Virus record (IMG/VR): IMGVR_UViG_3300035698_020066 | Coordinates: 1-46,066 of that record | Direction: 5' to 3' (one strand) | From: a virus | DNA length: 46,066 bases | Shown here: in pieces, positions 1-6,280 of the stretch | Position numbering within the stretch: position 1 is the stretch's first letter | Layout: each line of letters begins with the position of its first letter | Program-made: the position numbers and the translations under genes | Notes under the pieces: generated by a model | What the model saw: only the letters and a program-made list of their open reading frames with translations | Told to the model about the DNA's origin: nothing | Databases searched by the model: none

Positions 1-75
1 CGGGAGCTGGAGCTGGAGCGGGAGCAGGAGCTGGAGCGGGAGCTGGAGCGGGAGCAGGAGCAGGAGCGGGAGTAA
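1..75 (+). CDS. C-terminal end of a Glu-rich repeat protein (partial)
   Basis: The first 72 bases are an open frame of alternating Glu and Leu/Arg/Gln codons, built on a GAGCNG hexamer, and close with TAA at 73-75. This is the tail of a gene that begins before the window. An alternating Glu-x tract would be highly charged and probably helical or disordered. Function cannot be told. The repeat could also expand or contract by slippage. Frame assignment is fairly safe because the frame has no other stop and the next gene has a strong Shine-Dalgarno just after it. Confidence 0.5.
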   Translation, partial: RELELEREQELERELEREQEQERE

Positions 76-110
76 TTAAAAAACTGGACATTTTCAGGAA
101 GGTGATACTC

Positions 111-206
111 ATGGATGAAAAATCATTTGCTCAAGGTTTCAAAGAAGGAATTGATTGGGCAATAGAGAATCGGGCAAAAAGAAAATCAGGAGGTTTTGAT
201 GGATGA
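111..206 (+). CDS. small hypothetical protein, 31 aa
   Basis: ATG at 111 follows a good Shine-Dalgarno (AGGAAGGTGAT, about 96-106). The product is short and amphipathic (starts MDEKSFAQGFKEG; Lys/Arg-rich C-terminus). Its stop overlaps the start region of the next gene, and that gene's AGGAGG lies inside this one, which is the pattern of a translationally coupled operon. I do not recognise the family. Small size makes the call uncertain, but the ribosome site and tight packing favour it. Confidence 0.5.
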   Translation: MDEKSFAQGFKEGIDWAIENRAKRKSGGFDG

Positions 207-381
207 GACAGAAGAAATCAAGCAAATATTATGCCTATGTTGCAGTCGAAAGACTGAATCAGTAGGATTCTATCGGATCCCTCACAAAAGCTTAGAGCGG
301 GTTGGATTGAATTGGATTAAAAATCCAAAATTATTAAATTCCTTTATAGAAGAATCAATATCCCAACAACAAAAACAGTGA
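199..381 (+). CDS. small Cys-containing hypothetical protein, 60 aa
   Basis: The ATG at 199 is preferred over the TTG at 196 because AGGAGG sits at 189-194. Near the N-terminus is a C-x-C-C cluster (LCLCCSRK), followed by a basic/aromatic stretch and a Gln/Ser-rich tail. The cluster may bind metal, but only three cysteines are visible, so a full zinc ribbon is not supported. It overlaps the preceding micro-gene by 8 nt. Family not recognised. Confidence 0.55.
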   Translation: MDETEEIKQILCLCCSRKTESVGFYRIPHKSLERVGLNWIKNPKLLNSFIEESISQQQKQ

Positions 382-551
382 CGTATGTGATAGGCAGAGC
401 TTGGGCGAAACTGAGAACGGCAACGGCCAGGAGCAAACCTGGGTTAATCCAGACCGGATACATGGAGTAGAAGGCAATGAATCCACCCATGCGGATCATT
501 GGGGGATGGGGAGCGATCCCTGTCCTTTTTATTTTCAAATCGAAAGATTAA
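378..551 (+). other. possible micro-ORF pair in one frame, split by an in-frame TAG
   Basis: A GTG at 378 overlaps the previous stop (GTGA). The frame then runs 30 codons to TAG (468-470), continues open through an ATG at 477 preceded by GAAGG, and ends at TAA (549-551). The first part is basic (…GRAWAKLRTATARSKPG…), the second hydrophobic (…IIGGWGAIPVLFIF). They may be two tiny coupled genes, one gene with amber readthrough, a decayed gene, or noise. Other frames and the minus strand are also partly open here, so confidence is low. This is the best content I can assign to the stretch 382-584. Confidence 0.2.
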
Positions 552-556
552 AATAT
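548..556 (+). promoter_or_regulatory. archaeal TATA box for the TRAM gene
   Basis: TTAAAATAT at about 548-556 lies some 30 nt before the ATG at 585. An archaeal TATA box about 25 nt before the start site would give a very short leader or a leaderless transcript. No Shine-Dalgarno precedes the ATG, which agrees with this. Placement is by eye. Confidence 0.4.
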
Positions 557-584
557 CAAAGTACCATTTATCAATTAAGAATTA

Positions 585-779
585 ATGAGGACATACAGAA
601 TGGAATTTCAAGAAGGGGATGAGCACGATATCGATATCGTTGCAATGGGAGCAAAAGGGGATGGCATTGCCAAGATTGAGGGATTTACAGTATTCGTCCC
701 AGACACAAAGATGGGGGATAGGCTCCGTATCAAGATCACCAAAGTCATGGATCGCTTCGGATTCGGTGAGGTTATTTAA
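585..779 (+). CDS. TRAM-domain protein, 64 aa
   Basis: Almost the whole protein is one TRAM domain, the small five-stranded beta barrel that binds RNA in archaea. Visible hallmarks are the D-I-x-I strand after an acidic N-terminus, the core motif KGDGIAKIEGF, the segment TVFVPDT, a G-D turn, and the closing FGFGEVI. Stand-alone TRAM proteins of this size are typical of archaea and have been proposed as RNA chaperones comparable to bacterial cold-shock proteins. Start: ATG 585 suits the TATA box; an in-frame ATG at 600 is the alternative and would keep the whole domain. The tRNA-like element follows directly. Confidence 0.9.
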   Translation: MRTYRMEFQEGDEHDIDIVAMGAKGDGIAKIEGFTVFVPDTKMGDRLRIKITKVMDRFGFGEVI

Positions 780-781
780 CT

Positions 782-874
782 GTGCATGAGCCTGTGGGCA
801 CGCCAGGACAGACTCTGACTAAGTCCCGTTAGATTAGGGATATGGGAATGCAGGTTCAATCCCTGCCATGCGCT
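782..874 (+). tRNA. tRNA-like element with long variable region, identity unassigned
   Basis: A 7-bp acceptor can be drawn (GTGCATG 782-788 with CATGCGC 867-873, one G-U). There is a 4-bp D stem (791-794 with 804-807) with GGG in its loop, and a textbook T arm (GCAGG, loop TTCAATC, CCTGC, 850-866). CCA is not encoded, as is usual in archaea. The anticodon arm is weak: AGACT/AGTCC around loop CTGACTA would place GAC, but base 37 would be a pyrimidine and base 8 is A rather than U. About 23 nt remain for a class II-like variable arm. It may be a divergent viral tRNA, a tRNA with an intron I cannot place, or a decayed copy. Confidence 0.45.
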
Positions 875-877
875 TTT

Positions 878-941
878 GTGCTCGATGTTTGATTTTGATT
901 AATCAGAAGGTACCACTTCTGTCATTGAGAGCATCGAGCAC
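878..941 (+). repeat. long inverted repeat with nested hairpin
   Basis: GTGCTCGATG (878-887) is perfectly complementary to CATCGAGCAC (932-941). Inside it, CAGAAG (904-909) pairs with CTTCTG (916-921), and TGATTAATCA (896-905) is a short palindrome. As RNA it would fold into a bulged or branched stem of about 64 nt. It begins 3 nt after the tRNA-like element and ends just before the Alba promoter. It could be a small structured RNA, a processing or termination signal, or a protein-binding site. Confidence 0.6.
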
Positions 942-950
942 TTCCAATCC

Positions 951-963
951 AAAACTTTATATA
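951..963 (+). promoter_or_regulatory. archaeal BRE/TATA promoter for the Alba gene
   Basis: AAAAC followed by TTTATATA (956-963) has the look of a BRE plus TATA box. A start site near 986-990 is expected, leaving a leader of about 70 nt before the ATG at 1059. That leader contains the inverted repeat at 1022-1046. Confidence 0.6.
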
Positions 964-1021
964 GGACTTCTCCCAGAATAGATATACCCCAAAAAAATAC
1001 CTCCGTGAATATAAGACACCC

Positions 1022-1046
1022 ACCCAGACAGAACATCTGCCTGGGT
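1022..1046 (+). repeat. near-perfect inverted repeat in the Alba leader
   Basis: ACCCAG-A-CAG, a 5-nt spacer (AACAT), then CTG-C-CTGGGT: nine paired positions and one central mismatch per arm. It lies between the predicted transcription start and the Alba ATG. It could be a leader hairpin or an operator for a dimeric regulator; autoregulation by the gene product is possible but unproven. Confidence 0.6.
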
Positions 1047-1058
1047 ATCAACCAGCAA

Positions 1059-1340
1059 ATGCCAGACACGAATATCATCTACATAGGCCAGAAGCAACCA
1101 GCGATATATGTGCATAGTGTCATTGTCCAGAGCAATAAGAATGAGAATGGGACAGTGATAATAAAAGCGAGAGGCAAGAACATATCGAAAGCCGTTGACG
1201 TTGCATTGATTTCTATAGACCAGCACATAAAAACCTGGAAAATCTTGGCCTCAGAGATATTTACTGAGCTTAATGTTCAAGAAGAAAACGATCAACGAGT
1301 GAGCGCAATCCAGATCACGCTCCAGAAATCCGATGCCTGA
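1059..1340 (+). CDS. alba: Alba family DNA/RNA-binding protein
   Basis: The protein (93 aa) aligns by eye with the Alba/Sso10b family through its length: N-terminal IYIGQKQPAIYV where Alba has IGKKPxxxYV, the central IIKARGKNISKAVDVA that is the family signature (basic RNA/DNA-binding loop and helix), and a C-terminal RVSAIQITLQKSD matching the last strand. Alba dimers coat archaeal DNA and also bind RNA. An in-frame GTG lies upstream at 1005, but the ATG at 1059 gives the standard family length and N-terminus. A TATA box and inverted repeat precede it. A virus-borne copy could compact viral DNA or interfere with host chromatin. Confidence 0.92.
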   Translation: MPDTNIIYIGQKQPAIYVHSVIVQSNKNENGTVIIKARGKNISKAVDVALISIDQHIKTWKILASEIFTELNVQEENDQRVSAIQITLQKSDA

Positions 1341-1755
1341 AGAACTATGGAGAATCAAGAAATGGCTGAGATCCAAGGAAGTTGAGGATCCAATAGCATC
1401 CAAGAGCCAAGACCGAGTCCTTACATCCATGGCAAGAGACATACGAGCCACCAAAGCCCTCCCGAAGGGACCCTGCCAATTATGCAGCACGCAAACAGAA
1501 CGCCTCATTCCAGTTCCAATGAAGGTCTGCAGGACTTGCATGAGCCGATTTTTAAAGCGTGGAACGAACCTGATATACAAAGGCCGTGAGCAAAACATGG
1601 GGTACTGCGATCACTGCATGGGCAAGACATTCACAATGCACAACATCAACCCTCAGATGTGCATACAATGCAGCCGAAAGATTGGAAGACGGCACAAGCA
1701 TGATGGCAGGGAAGTGCAGCAAGATATCCAAAGAGAGCGAGGAAAACTACTATGA
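1333..1755 (+). CDS. zinc-ribbon protein, 140 aa
   Basis: It overlaps the end of the Alba gene by 8 nt. The N-terminal third is basic and helical. From about residue 48 come repeated C-x2-C pairs: CQLC, CRTC, CDHC and CIQC, giving eight cysteines and probably two zinc-binding knuckles. The C-terminus is basic and rich in His, Arg and Gln. The pattern fits a viral nucleic-acid-binding protein or transcription regulator. No named family recognised. Confidence 0.65.
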   Translation: MPEELWRIKKWLRSKEVEDPIASKSQDRVLTSMARDIRATKALPKGPCQLCSTQTERLIPVPMKVCRTCMSRFLKRGTNLIYKGREQNMGYCDHCMGKTFTMHNINPQMCIQCSRKIGRRHKHDGREVQQDIQRERGKLL

Positions 1756-1889
1756 CAGAAATCCCATGCCCAGTACCTGGGTGCGAGAAAATAGCCAAGG
1801 ATAAAGCCGATTTAATCCGTCACGCAAAGGAATGTCATAAGGAATCTCGGAAGTTATTCTTCGGTGATGAAATAATAAAACTGAGGTGA
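1752..1889 (+). CDS. C2H2 zinc-finger microprotein, 45 aa
   Basis: It starts in an ATGA overlap with the previous stop. The single domain is a C2H2 finger: Cys-x4-Cys (CPVPGC), a helix containing ADLIRHAKECH, and two His separated by four residues. The rest is a short tail ending KLR. Small C2H2 proteins are common in archaeal viruses and are taken to be DNA-binding regulators. Coupling to the Alba and zinc-ribbon genes suggests a shared regulatory operon. Confidence 0.65.
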   Translation: MTEIPCPVPGCEKIAKDKADLIRHAKECHKESRKLFFGDEIIKLR

Positions 1890-1893
1890 TCAC

Positions 1894-2148
1894 ATGCCCA
1901 AAGCCAAATCTATACCCATGCCCCAAGATGCAAACAAGCTGTACCAGGAGATCACAAACCTTGCCAAGAAGCGCATGAAGCATAAGAACAACCTGACCAC
2001 ATTGCGAGATGAGGTCATAAGTAATAAGGCAGATTTAAAGGCATTAAAAGAAGAGCACAATGCCCAGATCAAGGACATTGAGAAAGAACTCAACGCCATT
2101 GACAAGCTATTCGCAGAGAAGATATCAGAGCTGGAAAAGATCAAGTGA
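1894..2148 (+). CDS. coiled-coil protein, 84 aa
   Basis: From about residue 15 to the end the sequence has heptad-like spacing of Leu/Ile/Met with abundant Lys and Glu (…LKALKEEHNAQIKDIEKEL…), indicating a long coiled coil. ACTGAGGTGATCAC gives an AGGTGAT ribosome site just before the ATG. No catalytic motif. It may be a structural or partner-binding protein; family not recognised. Confidence 0.6.
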   Translation: MPKAKSIPMPQDANKLYQEITNLAKKRMKHKNNLTTLRDEVISNKADLKALKEEHNAQIKDIEKELNAIDKLFAEKISELEKIK

Positions 2149-2157
2149 GGCAATACC

Positions 2158-2217
2158 ATGGATAAATCAAAAGAGCAACCAATACAGCACAATACGATCC
2201 TCAGATGGACCCAATAG
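2158..2217 (+). CDS. possible 19-aa micro-ORF
   Basis: ATG at 2158 opens a 19-codon frame ending TAG at 2215, with GTGAGG upstream. It may only serve to couple translation to the next gene, or be noise. Nothing in the sequence is diagnostic. Confidence 0.2.
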   Translation: MDKSKEQPIQHNTILRWTQ

Positions 2218-2240
2218 GAGAAGCCTATGGAGTATATAAT

Positions 2241-2465
2241 ATGAACAAAGTAAAAGGAACATCAGAGAAAGTATTACAATCTCCAGAAGATCCCTGGATC
2301 CACAGAGCTCAGTGTATGAAATGTCGTACCTGCATGTGGTTCGTTGAAAAGAACCCTCAAATTGGAAGATGTAGGAAGCGATCACCCACCCTTCAAGGCT
2401 ACCCAGCTGTATACCCTGCAGATTGGTGCGGTGACCACAAACTTGATGAAACCAAGATCCAATAA
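2241..2465 (+). CDS. Cys-rich small phage-type protein
   Basis: The 74-aa product has a compact cysteine pattern: CMKCRTC, then GRCRKRSP, then DWCGDH near the end. The arrangement C-x2-C-x2-C…C-R…P…DWCG is one I know from small uncharacterised phage proteins thought to bind metal. The ATG at 2241 has GGAG 8 nt upstream; an ATG at 2205 would add 12 residues without a good ribosome site. Role unknown. Confidence 0.6.
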   Translation: MNKVKGTSEKVLQSPEDPWIHRAQCMKCRTCMWFVEKNPQIGRCRKRSPTLQGYPAVYPADWCGDHKLDETKIQ

Positions 2466-2471
2466 TTCATA

Positions 2472-2708
2472 TTGAAGCTCAAATACCAGAAATTGTGTGA
2501 GACCTGTGGCAAATACACGGATGAGATCATCCAAGGGTTTGGTCACAGACCGCAATGCAAGGCATGTAGCAGCCAGAAAAGGATTCAGCAAACCAATATG
2601 GTCCAGATCCCTGCTCACCTCCTTAAAGAGGTGGGAATCAAGCAGGGTGACTTTGTCAATATCACATCTGACCATAAGATTATTAAGCTGAAAGCAATAA
2701 GGAGATGA
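2472..2708 (+). CDS. zinc knuckle plus AbrB/SpoVT-type DNA-binding protein
   Basis: The N-terminal half carries CETCGKY and CKAC, a likely zinc ribbon. The C-terminal half, from about residue 42, reads MVQIPAHLLKEVGIKQGDFV and continues NITSDHKIIKLKAI: the swapped-hairpin AbrB/MazE fold with its P-x-x-L…G-I-x-x-G-D-x-V signature. Such proteins dimerise and bind promoter DNA. The apparent start is TTG at 2472, with no clear ribosome site, so the exact N-terminus is uncertain. It probably regulates viral or host promoters. Confidence 0.7.
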   Translation: MKLKYQKLCETCGKYTDEIIQGFGHRPQCKACSSQKRIQQTNMVQIPAHLLKEVGIKQGDFVNITSDHKIIKLKAIRR

Positions 2709-2714
2709 TCGCAA

Positions 2715-2900
2715 ATGGAAGGAATATTTGATGAGTTTGTTGGTAAGGAAATCAAAGCCGTAATACGGGATATTGATACTTTCAAGATTACCCGTGGAAT
2801 TCTCACAGCACAATCAACCGACTTCATCAAGATTAAAGGTAAGTTAGGCACCATGATTGTTTATAAGGATACTATCGAAAAATTAGGATTAAAGGCTTAA
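2715..2900 (+). CDS. LSm-like (Sm-fold) small protein, 61 aa
   Basis: Strand-rich pattern of a minimal Sm fold: F-V-G-K-E-I-K-A-V-I, then FKITRGILTAQSTDFIKIKG, then TMIVYKDTIEKL as the closing strand. The sequence V-x-x-I-x-x-x-x-R-G-x-L-x-x-x…I matches the Sm1 layout, and the ending resembles I-x-x-x-x-I in Sm2. Archaeal LSm proteins form rings that bind U-rich RNA. AAGGAG sits just before the ATG. The fold call is by pattern only; another small beta barrel is possible. Confidence 0.55.
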   Translation: MEGIFDEFVGKEIKAVIRDIDTFKITRGILTAQSTDFIKIKGKLGTMIVYKDTIEKLGLKA

Positions 2901-2937
2901 TAATGGCTTTTCATTTAATGGTAAGGGAGGAAATACA

Positions 2938-5181
2938 ATGTCCGAAAATATCAAAAATACAATGAAAGTATACCAGGTACCAATAGATGACCTAAAACCT
3001 AACACAAGGAATCCAAGGAAGATAACCAGAACTGAATTAAGGAAGTTAACCAGGAGCCTAAACGAATTCGGTTTTGTAGATCCAGTAATTGTCAATACCT
3101 TCCCAGGTAGAGAGAACATCATAGTAGGAGGACATCAAAGAGTTCAAGCAGCAAAGAAACTCAAGATGAAGAGTGTACCAGTAGTATACGTTAACCTGGA
3201 TGAAGACAAGGAAGAGATGCTCAACATAGCACTGAATAAGATATCAGGTGAATGGGATGATGACAAGCTGATGGAGATCCTGGTATCACTGAACGAGAAA
3301 GGGCTGGATAGTACAATGACAGGGTTCGATGAGAGTGATATAGACCAATTCATGGAACTCAATAAGAAGGAAGATAAAGAGCGCATGATAGATCAAGCAC
3401 CACCACCACCCGATAAGCCCAAAAGTAAGCCAGGAGAGATATACCAGCTTGGAAATCACCGATTGATGTGCGGGGATTCAACCAAGGAGGAGCATATGAA
3501 GGCCTTGATGGGTGAAGACGTTGCAGACATGGCATGGACAGATCCACCATACGGAGTAAGTTATGAAGGTGGAAAGCACCCTACCAATAAATACTGGGAC
3601 ATGATGGTCAATGATGATATTACAGGAGATTCATTATATCAGATGTTAACACAAATATATACAAATATCCATAAATGTAGCAAAGACAACGCAGCACTCT
3701 ACACCTGCTACGCAATTTTCAATCATACAATAATTGAGAAATCCCTGATTGAAGCAGGATTCTTAATAAAACAGCAGCTTATATGGGAGAAGGGGCACGT
3801 CCTTGGCCGTAGCGACTATCATTGGTGCCATGAACCTTGCCAGCCTGCAGGAACGATGGTAAGAAAAGTGATTAATCCTCGTTCAACAGAAAAAGGCAGA
3901 CAGGGATCATTTTCATATTGTGAGGAAGTACCCATAGAGTCATTGAAAGAAGGGGATTTAGTAGTTAGCTATGAACCCAGAGGTTGCGTAGTTCATACTC
4001 GTGGAAGAAGAATCAAAGTTGCAAAAAGGAATTATAAGGGAGATTTAATCTCGATATATGTGGATGGAAAAAGTACTAAAGCAACCGATGCACATAAATT
4101 TAGCATTAGAATGGCAGAATCAAAATCAGATAAACAAACAATATATCTCATGAGGAAGGGGGATTGGTGGAGGATTGGCCAGGTTAAATTATATAATAGT
4201 AGAGGATTTGGTTTAGCATCACGTTTGACAGATGAAAAAGCAGACGAAGCATGGATAATAACGACTGCCGAAAATGTATTGGAAGCAAGAATGCTTGAAC
4301 AAGCATTATCATGCAAATATAGTATTCCAACAACACACTGGACAATCGATAATTTTAGCCCTAATCCTGAAAAAAGGAGAACACATAAACATATCAATGC
4401 AATTTACGATATAATAGGTACTGATAGAATATTTACGGGGGCAATGCAAATATTAAAAGATTATCATAGGAATTCAAGGTATCCTATTGTAAAAAAAGAA
4501 GATCCTAAATGGTTCAGTAGAAGGATGAGCAGACTGATCCATTCTTGTAATATTTGCCCAGGAATAATGCAATTACCCATCCCTACAGAAGGTGAGAAAT
4601 TTGAATGGAAGACAATAAGACATATAGAATATAATGCATTTTCCGGAGAGGTATATTCTCTTGATGTGAATAGGGATGAGCATTATATCGCAGATGGCAT
4701 AATTACCCATAATTGCCTATACTGCAGGAAGAAGGAGCATAACACTGAATGGATGGGGGACCGGACCCAGCGCACAACCATAATGCAAAGCACAGTGGAG
4801 CAGCTGCAAGAGCTTAAGAAGGATGTAATTATTGAGATGATCATGCAGATACGCCAGGATAGCGATATCATCAAGGTTCAGAAAGACGCAGCAGTGAACT
4901 ATGTCCATTCAACCCAGAAGCCTGTAGGATTATCACTGAGGATGATCAAGAACAGCAGCAGGCCAGGTAACATAATCCTGGAACCCTGCGCAGGATCAGG
5001 ATCAACCCTGATGGCGTGCGAAACCACCAACAGGAGATGCTATGCTATGGAGATAGATCCCAGGTACGTGGATGTCATAATCCAACGCTGGGAGAATCAT
5101 ACAGGGGATAAGGTTGAATTGATTGAGGCGATTGAGATCAAGCAGCCAGAAGAGCAGAAAAAGGAGGAGGATCCTAAATGA
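2938..5181 (+). CDS. ParB-like nuclease/N4-N6 DNA methyltransferase fusion, intein-containing
   Basis: The precursor is 747 aa; without the intein it is 455 aa. Residues about 10-110 form a ParB/sulfiredoxin-like domain (…LKPNTRNPRK…, GGHQR at 64-68). Next come the methyltransferase motif DPPYGV (202) and, at the far end, the SAM-binding EPCAGSGST (682). DPPY before the SAM motif is the order of beta-class N6-adenine/N4-cytosine enzymes. ParB-methylase fusions are widespread in phages, usually next to terminase genes, as here. The methylation site cannot be read. The intein interrupts the conserved HEP^CLY segment before Cys593, so splicing is needed for activity. GGGAGG precedes the ATG. Confidence 0.9.
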   Translation: MSENIKNTMKVYQVPIDDLKPNTRNPRKITRTELRKLTRSLNEFGFVDPVIVNTFPGRENIIVGGHQRVQAAKKLKMKSVPVVYVNLDEDKEEMLNIALNKISGEWDDDKLMEILVSLNEKGLDSTMTGFDESDIDQFMELNKKEDKERMIDQAPPPPDKPKSKPGEIYQLGNHRLMCGDSTKEEHMKALMGEDVADMAWTDPPYGVSYEGGKHPTNKYWDMMVNDDITGDSLYQMLTQIYTNIHKCSKDNAALYTCYAIFNHTIIEKSLIEAGFLIKQQLIWEKGHVLGRSDYHWCHEPCQPAGTMVRKVINPRSTEKGRQGSFSYCEEVPIESLKEGDLVVSYEPRGCVVHTRGRRIKVAKRNYKGDLISIYVDGKSTKATDAHKFSIRMAESKSDKQTIYLMRKGDWWRIGQVKLYNSRGFGLASRLTDEKADEAWIITTAENVLEARMLEQALSCKYSIPTTHWTIDNFSPNPEKRRTHKHINAIYDIIGTDRIFTGAMQILKDYHRNSRYPIVKKEDPKWFSRRMSRLIHSCNICPGIMQLPIPTEGEKFEWKTIRHIEYNAFSGEVYSLDVNRDEHYIADGIITHNCLYCRKKEHNTEWMGDRTQRTTIMQSTVEQLQELKKDVIIEMIMQIRQDSDIIKVQKDAAVNYVHSTQKPVGLSLRMIKNSSRPGNIILEPCAGSGSTLMACETTNRRCYAMEIDPRYVDVIIQRWENHTGDKVELIEAIEIKQPEEQKKEEDPK
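3838..4713 (+). other. intein in the methyltransferase (292 aa) with GIY-YIG-like insert
   Basis: It begins at Cys301 with CQPAGTMV (block A), has TDAHKF (block B, Thr-x-x-His) and ends HYIADGIITHN before extein Cys593: a complete class 1 set of Cys1, His-Asn and Cys+1. No LAGLIDADG motif is visible. The central insert instead has TIYLMR, nine residues on RIGQ, an ASR segment and MLEQAL, which fits the GIY…YIG, Arg and Glu layout of GIY-YIG nucleases. The DNA is more AT-rich than the flanking extein, as expected of a mobile element. Confidence 0.85.
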
Positions 5182-5312
5182 ATACCTTAAAGCAAGAGCT
5201 CAAGGATAGCAAAAGATATGAATATGACAAGACTGAGATGTCATTCAAAAATACTGATATACCTGCCCTTAAGCAAGAATTTATACTGAAATTAGGGTTA
5301 TCCAAGGACTGA
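5178..5312 (+). CDS. small hypothetical protein, 44 aa
   Basis: It starts at an ATGA overlap with the methyltransferase stop, with a strong AAGGAGGAGG ribosome site inside that gene. The product is charged and helical (…KQELKDSKRYEYDKTEMS…, ending LKLGLSKD). No recognisable domain. The ribosome site and coupling make it a likely real gene. Confidence 0.55.
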   Translation: MNTLKQELKDSKRYEYDKTEMSFKNTDIPALKQEFILKLGLSKD

Positions 5313-5314
5313 CC

Positions 5315-5716
5315 ATGGCAGACGCAAAGCAATGTGATAGGTGCGGAGCATTCTACACAGAAGAGATAGATGATAAAATAGATAGGAAGTACGCCATAAC
5401 CAAGGCACCAGGAGAAGAGAAGACATACGAGCGAGATCACTGCAATAAATGCTACGCAGCAATTGAGAAAGTGATAGATAAGGATACCAAAGAAAAGGCT
5501 AAGATCAGGAAGCAATGGAGCAAGGAATCACGGCAAAAGGCATCAGAGCGTATGACAAAGACCATGGCAAGGCTGAAGGAAGAGAAGGCCAAGGTAACGA
5601 ATGACGAGGATATAGTGACATTCAAGAAGAAGAAAAAGGGAAGACAGAAGACTGGAACCATGGAAGACATCCCGGGCTACAAGAATCAAGAACCAGCAAA
5701 AGATAGACACTATTAA
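5315..5716 (+). CDS. zinc-binding, Lys-rich protein, 133 aa
   Basis: Two cysteine pairs, CDRCGAFY near the N-terminus and CNKCYA near residue 45, should form one zinc ribbon. After residue 55 the protein is a long, highly charged helix with many Lys and Glu, then a KKKKKG tract. It could bind nucleic acid through the basic tail. It lies between the methylase and terminase regions. Family not recognised. Confidence 0.65.
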   Translation: MADAKQCDRCGAFYTEEIDDKIDRKYAITKAPGEEKTYERDHCNKCYAAIEKVIDKDTKEKAKIRKQWSKESRQKASERMTKTMARLKEEKAKVTNDEDIVTFKKKKKGRQKTGTMEDIPGYKNQEPAKDRHY

Positions 5717-5752
5717 TAGATATAGCATACAGATACACAAGAGGTAAAAATA

Positions 5753-6058
5753 ATGGAACCCAAAGAAAAAACGGATAATGTAGGACCAGAACCAACACTT
5801 AAATCAAGCCTGGAAAAAGTGGAAGACAAGATGGTATATCTAATGGATTACTCTATAAATATTGTGAAACAGGCAAATGAACTATTCAATGGGATTACAA
5901 ATCCTGATAGAGCGGAGCCTAAGTGTGAAGAGGGCCAAGCTGAAAGGTCAAATGAGGGCAATAGGATAGGTTTACTGCTTCATAAGATTCAGGATGTGGA
6001 AGAAAATATGCAATCAATTGAAGCAGTTATGAGAGCATTGAAGGAAGTAATAGGATAA
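5753..6058 (+). CDS. hypothetical helical protein, 101 aa
   Basis: It has an acidic, charged N-terminus, a segment KMVYLMDYSINIVKQANELF, and a heptad-like C-terminus (LLHKIQDVEENMQSIEAVM). It is probably alpha-helical and self-associating. AGAGGTA lies before the ATG. No catalytic or metal-binding motif; function unknown. Confidence 0.55.
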   Translation: MEPKEKTDNVGPEPTLKSSLEKVEDKMVYLMDYSINIVKQANELFNGITNPDRAEPKCEEGQAERSNEGNRIGLLLHKIQDVEENMQSIEAVMRALKEVIG

Positions 6059-6128
6059 CCTCTACATACTATTAATAGGTGCACTTCCTATAATTCCTTA
6101 ATCAACACAATACAGGCAGGTGAAATAG

Positions 6129-6278
6129 ATGACCATATGGGACAATAGCCCAGAAGATACACGGATACTGAAGAAGATGGCGAGGATTGAATTCATCCTC
6201 AGAAGGATAAGATATTCCACATTATTTATTATATTGACATCCTTGGCAGCATTTATGATCATAGCAGCGTGGAGATAA
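6129..6278 (+). CDS. small single-pass membrane protein, 49 aa
   Basis: AGGTGA precedes the ATG at 6129. The first 28 residues are polar and basic (…RILKKMARIEFILRRIRYS), then LFIILTSLAAFMIIAAW forms one membrane helix ending in Arg. Positive charges before the helix predict a cytoplasmic N-terminus. It could be a holin-like or host-membrane protein; nothing more specific is supported. Confidence 0.5.
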   Translation: MTIWDNSPEDTRILKKMARIEFILRRIRYSTLFIILTSLAAFMIIAAWR

Positions 6279-6280
6279 CG

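Noticed and set aside
1-75. Repeat considered as a CRISPR or minisatellite
   Set aside because: Units are 6 bp with no spacers and form an open frame; they code for a Glu-rich tail.
344-538. Hydrophobic open frame on the minus strand (64 codons)
   Set aside because: It would start with TTG without a ribosome site, overlaps the end of a + strand gene, and would be the only minus-strand gene in 46 kb.
401-622. Open frame from a TTG start before the TRAM gene
   Set aside because: No ribosome site, unnatural composition, and it overlaps the certain TRAM gene.
782-874. Pyrrolysine tRNA (CTA within the anticodon region)
   Set aside because: CTA at 819-821 is preceded by A rather than U33, and the D arm and variable region do not match tRNA-Pyl.
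1005-1058. GTG start giving Alba an 18-residue extension
   Set aside because: The extension lies over the inverted repeat and has no family match; the ATG at 1059 gives the normal N-terminus.
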